64,000 bases of DNA. Source: Corynespora cassiicola. Its lineage: Eukaryota > Ascomycota > Dothideomycetes > Pleosporales > Corynesporascaceae. Positions 56,030 to 64,000 of this stretch are shown here, piece after piece. Below the pieces are notes generated by a model that saw nothing but the letters and a program-made list of their open reading frames with translations, did not search any database and had not been told where the DNA came from. The DNA lies in contig JAEUWY010000012.1 of the NCBI GenBank assembly GCA_022059125.1, positions 1,302,001 to 1,366,000 of the forward strand, given 5' to 3'. Each line of letters opens with the position of its first letter. Position 1 is the first letter of the stretch. The position numbers were made by a program, and so were the translations under genes.

Positions 56030-57795
56030 ATTTGTCGAGCAATCGCGCCAATAATGTCTCTTTCCTTACATTAGTCTCTGCATTCGCATACACAGGGATA
56101 CGCGCCAGGAAGAAGCGTATTTTGCATACACGTTTATGTATTACACATGTCGGTGGAAAAAGAGAGCTGCTTGTGTTGCGCAACTCTCCATCACACAGAC
56201 ATGCATGCATGTTTTCAGATCTGAACAGCTCCAAAGTCCATGGGGTTTCGGGTGGATCAATCATCAAGCACAGTCTCAACACGGAATGGCGTTAACTACA
56301 TCTAGAGAGTCTTGTACAGGACCGGAATCTTTTGTCTTTTTTGGTCTTTTTTTTGTCTCGTTTTCTCCCTCTACCCACCTTTTTGTTTCTTGGCTTATTC
56401 GATGGCATTTTGCATGCTCTCCTCTGCATATACAGCATCTACCTCTGGGATTTGTCCGGATTGAATACATCGGTCGGTTCGGGTGGTTGGCTGTCTTTTT
56501 TTCTCTCCCTGTCGTGGTTGTAGTGAGTGGACAGATGAGGTTTTTGTTTCTTCTCCCCTTTGTCATTGGCATCACTCAGCCATTTCCCTATTCTCGCGTT
56601 CTCTGCTTTTGATCTGTAGGGTAGGATAGGGAAAGTGCGGGCACAAGGGCGGCCATCGTGTTATCGCGCATGCACGCATGCATTTGGGTAGAATGGCGTT
56701 TTGGGATAGGGCGGGCTGGCCGGGCTGTGACTGTGGCCGCGGCTGGGGCGTAATCGATTTGATCTGAACGTTATTGTGTTAGTGTTGGTTGATGTGGTGA
56801 TGTGAGGGTAATGAAGCTGTGATGGGTTTTGGGGTGGGAGTTGGGAGGCGGACATGTGGACACGCGACTGGAGTTGGCATTGAGTTCACCAACGCTCCAC
56901 GCGCTCTCATTACCGTACAGCCAATTGCTCTCTTGCTCAATCCGTACGCCCCAGAGACAATAGCCTCTCAATAGCTCTCCAACATGACTCTCCAGCCATC
57001 CATGTGCTTCTTTCTTCCCACACCCTCGCCTACCAAAACCTCCAGCATCCAACCCCGCCGCCACCGGCAACAAGTAAGCAAACTCTCCCCTAACGCACAA
57101 CACCCCCCCCACCCCCTCTTCTCCCCTCTTCCCCCATCCCTTATCCACGCAAAACCCAAATCCATATTTTGCCTCCATCTTCCCTCCCATCTCGCCATCC
57201 CCGCCCATCCCGATCTTCAAACCGCGCCCCGAAGTGCGCCCGAATCGCAATCCATCCACGGCCCTTGGCCCCCTCACCACCACTGCCACCGGGAAATAAT
57301 CTCACAGCACGGATATAGTCCGATTTTTTCACAAGGTTCGAGCTTAGATCCGCACAGGACAGTTAACGGGGGCAACACAGGGAACTCGGAGGGGAAAATT
57401 GAGTTTTTCTTCTTCTTCATTGACTCGTTTCTTGTATTGGATAGGATAGATACATCGGACCGTGCCGATTTTCCCAGAGCCACGGGCTCAGGCTTGAGGC
57501 GAGAGGAGGGGAGGCAAGAGATAAGGATCCGTGATTTGTACGCATTTGATCAAGCACGCCCGATTCCAAACGCCCCTGTTCCATGTCCAAATTGTGGATA
57601 TATCCGTATTCCGTACCCATGTCCCAAGCTACAACCAAGTCACAGTGATGCCCAACGCCAGCACCAGGGATGATCGACAGGAGGGGGCAATACCATGGCC
57701 CCTCACCTTGTCAGAACTCAAGTCTATTCCCAAACTTTGAGATGAGAGACGGGAAGAGAGGGGGGAAGGGAGGGGGCGGGAGATGGACAGGCAGT
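56030..57795. other. Convergent 3' interval, no supported gene
   Basis: The stretch is T-rich at 56330-56550, then C-rich on the plus strand at 57000-57300, with open frames of up to 229 codons made of Pro, Ser and His. No domain is recognised. It lies between the ends of the transporter (plus) and PTPA (minus) genes. Confidence 0.5.
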
Positions 57796-59076
57796 TCAGT
57801 CAAAGGGAACTCTCCTGAGCATCTGGCCCATGCCTTTGCGGGCTTCTCCCTCAGCGCCCACCGCAGCGGGCACCCTGATACCGCAGCAATCGCCCCACCC
57901 GATACTGCTGTGTACATGCCTCTTGCCGCCCTCGTCGGTGAAGACTTCGACCTCGCCGGCCTCGACCTCGATGTCGTCGTCGTCGCCGAGGTTCTCGCTC
58001 ATGCCCTTGACGGCAGGTATCAGGCTGCCGAACAAGAAGTGCTGCATGACGGGAAGCTTCTCGAGGATCTCCTTGACGAACATCTTGCGCATACCCGATT
58101 CAATCTTGGTCCATGACTTTGCTGACGAGATGTCGTCGAGCATGGGTGAGTGCCAGCGTAGGCCGTCAACGTTCTTGACGCTGTTGACGAACTGCACTTG
58201 GTTGAGGTATAGAAACTTGGAAGATTCCTCTTCAAGCGTAAGCTGGTTGTGAATCGCTTTGGGCGTAATGTAGGGATGGTGTAGGAGCTGCGAGGCTCCG
58301 AATAGGAAGGGGAGGAACTGATAGTCATCCAGTCCCCATACACCATGGGAGCCAGCAGGCTCAAGGTAATATGTTGCCTGGATGTCGCGCATCAGACGCA
58401 GGTATGCGGGTAGGACGATGAGGGCGAGCGAGGCAAACGTCGAAGCGGGAAGTATCGCTACGCGGTTCAGGCACAGGAGCCACAGGAAGAAATTGAGTTC
58501 ATGGCCCGATCCATAGTCTATGCGACTGCGGTTGCCAAACGAGTTGTGTAGGTAGACTGAGATTTCTGATGCCTGTGCTGGGGACAGTTTTAGCTGCGCG
58601 TGCCAGTCTGGTAGTTTCTTCTCGATCTCGTCAATGTATGTCTTGAAGACTGGGTTGCCAAAGCGGCTCCCCGTGTCTTCGGGAGGACATTCCTTGAGCA
58701 GTTCTTGGGCATCCTGCAAGATTTCCAGCACCTTGTGCACGACGGGGTGCACTTCTGTGTCCCCCGTCGGGATGGGCGTGTCCCTCACACTGTCGCTGAC
58801 GCCAAAAACAAATGCCTCTACTAGCTTGCACGTCTCGCTCTTCAAGAACAGCTCATGATCAGCCGGGCTCAAGATCCTCCGCGTGGGTCGGATGTACGCG
58901 TGGTCGGAAAGATCTGGAGGCGCGGGCAGGGCAGGCGTTGGCGGGGGAGGGGCACTCGGAGGTTCGCGGGGTGCAGACTGGCGCTTGCGGGGAACCAGCT
59001 TGGGAATCTGGACAGAGGGAGGATTCGGATTCTGCGCGGGAGCCGCGGGTGACGGCGAAGTCTGAGGCGCGGTCAT
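57796..59076 (-). CDS. PP2A phosphatase activator PTPA (peptidyl-prolyl isomerase, Rrd1/Rrd2 type)
   Basis: A single exon of 426 residues. PTPA proteins load and activate the catalytic subunit of PP2A and have peptidyl-prolyl isomerase activity. Residues 1-55 are Pro/Ser-rich with a basic patch (KLVPRKRQ). The conserved all-helical fold follows (about 58-360) with HAYIRPTRRILSPADHELF, YLHNSFGNRSRIDYGSGHEL, ATYYLEPAGSHGVWGLDDYQ and EKLPVMQHFLFGSLIP, all family signatures. The acidic stretch DDDDIEVEAGEVEVFTDEGG and the Gly/Arg tail are fungal additions. Fungi usually have two paralogues. The long N- and C-terminal extensions suggest the Rrd1 type, but this is not firm. The gene ends at 57796, opposite the transporter gene. 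Confidence 0.94.
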   Translation of the reverse strand: MTAPQTSPSPAAPAQNPNPPSVQIPKLVPRKRQSAPREPPSAPPPPTPALPAPPDLSDHAYIRPTRRILSPADHELFLKSETCKLVEAFVFGVSDSVRDTPIPTGDTEVHPVVHKVLEILQDAQELLKECPPEDTGSRFGNPVFKTYIDEIEKKLPDWHAQLKLSPAQASEISVYLHNSFGNRSRIDYGSGHELNFFLWLLCLNRVAILPASTFASLALIVLPAYLRLMRDIQATYYLEPAGSHGVWGLDDYQFLPFLFGASQLLHHPYITPKAIHNQLTLEEESSKFLYLNQVQFVNSVKNVDGLRWHSPMLDDISSAKSWTKIESGMRKMFVKEILEKLPVMQHFLFGSLIPAVKGMSENLGDDDDIEVEAGEVEVFTDEGGKRHVHSSIGWGDCCGIRVPAAVGAEGEARKGMGQMLRRVPFD

Positions 59077-59915
59077 GGTGTGCTGCGCGGTAGATTAGTC
59101 GTGGAATGATGAGAGCCTGCTCGAGCTTCAAGCTTGCCTTGGATGGCTCGGCCCGACGCCCCGCCACGCCTCCATCTATCGATATCACAGCCCAGGCGCC
59201 GCAACCTTTGCTCGCGCCGCAATCAGGCTTTCACAAATATACGAGGCTGGCAGCTGTCGCCTACAAGTGACGTACTAGCACCGCGCACATCCGGTTCGGT
59301 CCTGCTCCGGCTGATGGCCAGGATTAATTCCTGCTTCGATCCCCTTCTCCCGTCCATGCGCCTTCAGGCAGAATGGATCTTGCATGCAAATCGGCTCGCT
59401 TCAGCCCTGCCGACATGACGGATGTTGGCGGACATGGAACACTGTCGTGATACACTACCCTCATCAATCGAGTGAGAACCTTGTAGAATTCATATGTACG
59501 GGCTGATCAATCCGAACAGAAACTGACGAGCAGGGCGGACAATCGTTATCAGGGCTATCACCCTGCTTCGATGCTGGCTACAAGGCACATCGCGGACTGT
59601 TGAGCTGCCAACTGAACTGCCATAACGGGCACTTGAATGAGTCCAGCATGCCAGATCATTTGATGGGAGCAGAGCACTCAGATTAATGTTAGAACCGGGT
59701 GTTACCACATCTATAGAAATACTTAGGTAGCAAGTACCAAGTCACCACCCAGTGGCCAAACAACTCACTATGTCGCCAAAGCGTACGAAAGGCTTGAACT
59801 GAACATGTCTTCATTAGGGCCATTCTAGGTAGAACCTCGAAAGCCCACCCTGCTAGAATATGTTGGTATCTTAAGCATCACTCGTCTATCAGCTCTCAGC
59901 CACCCAAGCTACCGC
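59077..59915. other. Intergenic, no supported gene
   Basis: Promoter side of PTPA and 3' end of the glutathione peroxidase gene. Only short overlapping frames. No feature recognised. Confidence 0.55.
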
Positions 59916-60783
59916 CTATTTGGCGAGCTCCTTCTCAATGTCTGCCTTCAAGGCCTCAGGCTTGGTCGTGCTGGCCCACCTGGCCTTGACCTTGCCATCG
60001 CGGCCGACCAAGAACTTCTCGAAGTTCCACTTGACCCTCTTGAGGCCCATGAGTCCAGGCTTCTCATTCTTCAACCACTCGAAGATGGGATCCGCCTTGT
60101 CGCCGTTGACATCGATCTTGCCGAGCACGGGGAAGGTGACGCCGTAGTTGACTTGGCAAAATGTCTGAATCTCGTCGTTGGAGCCCGGGTCCTGGCCACC
60201 AAACTGGTTGCAGGGGAAGCCGAGGACGACGAAGTCGGGATGCTTGGCCTTGACCTCCTGCGCATCCTATCAGCGTGTGCTCCAGTTATACGTACATGGC
60301 GCCAGCGGCGTACCTGGTATAGCTTCTCGAGCCCCTCGAACTGGGGCGTGAAACCGCACTTGGAGGCCGTGTTCACGACGAGCACGACCTTGCCCTTGAG
60401 GTCGGCGAGGTTGAACTCATTGCCCTTCTCTGGTCCCACATGTCAGCCTTGTCGCCCAACTTTCCTCACGAATCCGCTCGTGCTCTCGGCAGATGGGGTT
60501 ACGTACTATCCTTGGGCTTGAAGTCGAAAAAGGAGGTCGCGGACGCCATGGTGGTGTAGTGGCGGGGGGCAAATTTGAAATGGGGCTCTCGTCGTGCGTA
60601 TGCAGGTGCTTCAACCGTCGTTCGCGGAGTCGCACTCGTGAATGGTCGTATTTTCGTAGCAACTATTGCAGAGTAAAACACAGATCTGCCGGCTTTAATA
60701 GCAGCAGTGGGATGGCGCGATGCGTGTCTGATAGAGCTGCAACGCGGGGCAGTGCAAAACGCAGTAGCAAGCTTGCCAGCCAT
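59916..60783 (-). CDS. Glutathione peroxidase (Gpx3/Hyr1 type) with optional mitochondrial leader
   Basis: Three exons (60507-60783, 60314-60429, 59916-60266) with introns of 77 and 47 bases. From the internal ATG at 60549 the product is 169 residues, the usual cytosolic form. From the in-frame ATG at 60783 it is 247. The core is complete: peroxidatic Cys in [19 protein letters not shown], resolving Cys in [10 protein letters not shown], and Trp/Asn in WNFEKFL. This non-seleno enzyme reduces H2O2 and lipid hydroperoxides with thioredoxin, and in yeast Gpx3 also passes oxidation to the transcription factor Yap1. The 78-residue extension is Ser/Thr/Ala/Arg-rich with few acids (for example [20 protein letters not shown]), typical of a mitochondrial presequence. 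[10 protein letters not shown] has the normal family start. Both starts may be used. A CRE-like TGACGTA lies at 60942-60948. Confidence 0.93.
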
Positions 60784-61771
60784 GTCATGTGAAACGTTTG
60801 CGTCGGCAGCTGGCCAGTCGCAGGATTACAAAGAGTCCACAGGGCTTGGAGCCTATCCGTCCGGTTGCGCCGAGGCTCGTTCATTCGAGTCGATGCGGTG
60901 CTCAAGGGGGGAAGGCCAAAAGTCTTGGGTGGGGCCCTAGGTGACGTACGGCCACCCCCGGCGCCACTTCGGACGCCACTGCACCCGAACCGCCACTGCG
61001 CGCCGCTCAAGAGTCAGTCCTGAAGGTGAGCCGAGGTTAATTACATGCTCAGCATCACAAAGCGGGAAGGTCTGGAACTAGGGGCAGGCCGTCCATTTTT
61101 TCCGTGCATACGAGATGGTGGATTTCATGGTGAGCTATCGTCAACCAACGGCAGCGACGAAAATTGTAGGATGCAACGGTGACGGTTATCTGTTCGCACT
61201 TTTGAATAAATTTGATACATTATGAAAGTCAGTCGAAGCCAACTACTGTCAACCAGCGGCGACGAGAAGCAGGCAACGACACTACAAAAACCTCTTATCC
61301 AAACTTCACTTTCCCCCCAATCAGAATCTAATCAAGCATACAAGCAATAGAGAAAACATCAACAACAGTCTAAAATGTATATCAATCTGTATCAAACAGC
61401 CGTAACAGACTCATGCCAATCCTTCTTGCAATGAGCAGTCAGACATTAGTCTTCCCTTCCCTCGAAGGGCATAGCCCCAAGCGAGTGTCCCTTGGAATGG
61501 AGGTCCTAGGTCACGGCATGGACCTTTCCTTGGCTGATGTCCTGGCATAGCTCCGGGGGCGAAGAATTCCATCCGGTGGGAGGATATCGGTGGCCCTGAT
61601 ATCCCCGAGGCCAACATGCACGCACGCGGCAGGAAGAATGTAAAGCATGCGGATATATCATGCAAATCCAATAGGAGAGATGGTGTGGTTCCAGTAGTTC
61701 CGGATCCGGGATGTCAACAAACCTTGCGAATGAGGTGTCGCAGCAGATCCAGCCTACAATAGAGTAGGCCT
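60784..61771. other. Intergenic, no supported gene
   Basis: 5' side of the peroxidase gene and 3' flank of the C2H2 gene. 61200-61400 is A-rich on the plus strand. No domain is seen in the short frames. Confidence 0.55.
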
Positions 61772-63467
61772 TCAGCCGCCAATGTTCTTGCGATACTCGT
61801 TGGAGAGGTCCTGAAGCAGGACAACCTCCTTGGTGAGCTGGATGTCGTCACGGAGGTCGCTGGGGCCATTGAGCTTGGCGAGAATGTCGATGATGGCTTG
61901 CTTCTTGCTCAAGAACGTCTGCTCCAGTTTGTCACGCTTCTCTTGAAGCTGCTGCTGAGGGGACTTGACAACCTTCTGGCGCTTCTCGACAGGCTCATCG
62001 CCAGCGGACTTCCTCTTCCTAGAAGTGGCCTTGCGCGAGGCCTGACCATGACCACTGGGAGGCGAAGGCTCAGTGGCCGGGCCAGTGAAGTCGTGCACGC
62101 GCTTCATGTGGTCAAACAAGTTGTAACGACGAGGGAAGCCGTTGCCCATGACCGAGCGTTCACAGTCAGGGTAGTGGCAGAGGTGAGGACGGATGCCATG
62201 AGCATGCATGCCGTGAGCCTCTCTCTCGTGGCGAAGGAGGCAGGCGGTGGAAGAGAACTGCACACCGAAGCATGCCTTCCGGGTGCACCTGAAGGGCTTC
62301 AGGTGCGAGTCCACATACTTGTCGTAGTTGCACTTCAAAGGTGTGGGCTTGTGGTTGCATCCAGCCTGACCTTCGTTTGGGCAGTGGTACTTTCCGTTCT
62401 CATCGGGAGTAGCTTGGTAAAGAGGGTGGTTGCGTGCCACCTTGCCCTGCTCCTCATCCATGGTCTTGGCCTCTGCCGCGTCTGAGGCCGAAAGTATCTC
62501 ATCCTCATCATGGACTGAATGTGTGACATGTGACGCGGAACGGACTTCGTCTGAGTCGTGCCTACAGCGAGTGTTAACAAGCGAAGATGGGTATGATAAG
62601 GAGGTTCGTTCCTACCTGGAATCCATCTGTTGGGGAAGCTCATACCCGGAAGCATGGGGCATTTGGGAGCTCACTGCGCTGGAGGGAGACATGACAAACG
62701 GGCCGAATCCAGCCTCGCGCCGGGATTCCTCCTTCATGGCGAAGGAAGAAGAGCTGCGGACTGACGAGGGGCGAACGGAGGTGTCAAGGCGGGGCTTGGT
62801 CATGTGTCGCTGGTTGGTCGCTGGGGTGTTGAAAAGCATGGAGCTGTCTTGACTGGCATAGAGAGTGGCATCGATGCTTGGTGACGACTTGGGGAACGGT
62901 GCGAATGAGAATGTGTTGTACGCATCGGCAGTCGGCCAGTGGAGTCCCATATCAATGGCGCTGGTGGGTGTGAATCGGGGAACACTGGTGGAGTATTGGG
63001 TGTAATCCTGTCCAGTAGAATAATTAGCAAACGGGTAAGATCCCTCTGCCGACTCCATGTCTGCAGCAGCAGATGGAAGGTGCATCCGGCTCATGTCGGT
63101 CGGGTGCTCAGGGAAAGCACTGAAGTTGTCAGAGCTCAGCGAGGGTGACGAGTAGATGTCGTTTCCCATGAATTGGTTTCCTCTCCGGGCATCCTGGGTG
63201 AAAGTCTGGTAACTCTCGGACATGGCTGCTCCGCGCCGGCTGGCGCCCGACTGGCTCTGGTAGGCGCTATCCATGCTATACTCAGAAGTTGTGTCCTTCA
63301 GCTCGAAAGCATCAGAGCCGTTCATGTCCCGGAGATCAGTAGAGAAAGGAAAGAGCTCCTGTCCGGCAATGGCGGGTCCAGAAATGTCCTCTCTCCACTT
63401 GGCAATGTTCACGGCCTGAAAATTGGTATAGGAAAAACTATCCGTAGACGGGTCGAAACAAGACTCG
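61772..63467 (-). CDS. C2H2 zinc-finger transcription factor (5' end unresolved)
   Basis: Two exons are clear: 62616-63467 and 61772-62561, with a 54-base intron (donor GTAGGA, acceptor CTGTAG). Together they give about 546 residues. The N-terminal 400 are Ser/Tyr/Asp/Pro-rich and likely disordered, as in activation regions. The C-terminal part has fungal C2H2 fingers: YHCPNEGQAGCNHKP with KCNYDKYVDSHLKPFRC, CFGVQFSSTACLLRHEREAH, and HLCHYPDCERSV with NGFPRRYNLFDHMKRVHD. Basic stretches (RKATSRKRKSAGD) and a coiled coil (about the last 70 residues, QQQLQEKRDKLEQTFLSKKQ) follow. Similar proteins occur in many ascomycetes and are little studied. The exon starting at 63467 follows an acceptor (ACTAACCCCTCTGCCCAG), so coding sequence extends upstream. 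A tiny first exon at 63658-63673 (ATGAAGGTTGATTCTG, donor GTACGT, then a TGCTAATAC branch and an acceptor at 63602) is attractive, but I could not connect its phase to 63467. Confidence 0.85.
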
Positions 63468-64000
63468 CTGGGCAGAGGGGTTAGTGTCAAAACAAAAAAA
63501 CAGAGTGTGCAGAAATGGCAAGACGATTCGGGAGGGGTAGAACTGTGTACAAAGAAAAAACGCCATGTTAGTAGAAAGGCCCAGAGAAGCCAGGGGGATT
63601 CCTATCAGTGGGAATGTATTAGCACAAGTGCAGTCGCAGCGGAGGGGCAAGACGTACCAGAATCAACCTTCATCGTAGCTCACCGGAGGTTGGTGGGTAG
63701 GCGGTGAGATTAGCGAATCCTCCTGGAAGGCGAAAGGGTTGCTGCTCCTGGGTATTCAGGCCGGGTCACATCAATCGCAATCCCTCGGAGCAGTGATAAT
63801 CTTGGGGTCAATACCAGAGATCCAGTGCCTTTTCAATCCGGACGGGAAACAACCAACCAGTGGATCCAGAAACATGGAAACAGGGAACGCAGAAGGGTAC
63901 AATACCAGACCATGGAACATCCTTCTTAAGCACGCTAGAAGTTAGTTTTCGAGATCAATGTAGTTGGGTGGATGCAAGGCAAACATAAGCCTCTATGTAC
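63468..64000. other. Likely 5' end of the C2H2 gene and edge of the window
   Basis: Probably holds one or two small exons and introns of the minus-strand C2H2 gene. An ATG-containing mini exon is proposed at 63658-63673 and an intron at 63602-63657. Beyond 63700 I see nothing supported. Confidence 0.4.

Noticed and set aside
56984..57673. Plus-strand frame of 229 codons
   Set aside because: It is C-rich low-complexity sequence (Pro, His, Ser) in a convergent intergenic region with no domain.

Overview
The window looks like nuclear DNA of a filamentous ascomycete (Pezizomycotina, perhaps Dothideomycetes; the class is an inference). The evidence is GC-rich coding sequence, introns of about 45-140 bases with GTAAGT-like donors and CTAAC-like branch points, a group II G-alpha, an APSES/ankyrin factor, a fungal-type PI-PLC, and a secreted Ala/Asn/Gly-repeat protein of a kind found in filamentous fungi. 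I found no tRNA, rRNA, CRISPR array or intact transposon.

Layout. 1-5.9 kb holds one supported gene, a CECR5-type HAD hydrolase on the minus strand. 5.9-14.7 kb holds a disordered fungal protein and an intronless PI-specific phospholipase C, both plus. 14.7-22.2 kb is a gene-poor stretch rich in microsatellites. 22.2-25.6 kb encodes the nonsense-mediated decay helicase UPF1. 25.6-30.6 kb is AT-richer and almost gene-free, with a broken relative of a small secreted AA1-like protein. 30.6-37.8 kb carries three minus-strand genes: a secreted repeat protein, mitoribosomal mS38/Cox24 and a group II G-alpha. 37.8-41.1 kb is GC-rich non-coding DNA with CAG-rich patches. 41.1-46.6 kb carries a long coiled-coil protein (plus), a proline-tract BTB-like protein (minus) and an unusual protein kinase (minus). 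48.3-56.0 kb holds a 4-coumarate-CoA-ligase-like enzyme (plus), complex I subunit B18/NDUFB7 (minus), an Mbp1-like cell-cycle factor divergent from it (plus), and an EamA/DMT transporter (plus). 57.8-63.5 kb holds the PP2A activator PTPA, a glutathione peroxidase with a possible mitochondrial leader, and a C2H2 transcription factor, all minus.

Most genes are conserved single housekeeping or signalling genes with no shared pathway. Some themes recur. PLC, G-alpha, PTPA and the kinase belong to signalling. mS38, NDUFB7 and perhaps the GPx long form belong to mitochondria. Mbp1 belongs to G1/S control. There is no sign of a biosynthetic cluster.

The least ordinary object is the minus-strand kinase at 45.1-46.6 kb. 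Splicing a 51-base, frame-preserving intron that contains the only in-frame stop joins the kinase domain to two canonical C2H2 fingers, so intron retention would yield a form lacking the second finger. Exon boundaries throughout were deduced by eye from splice signals and reading-frame continuity.
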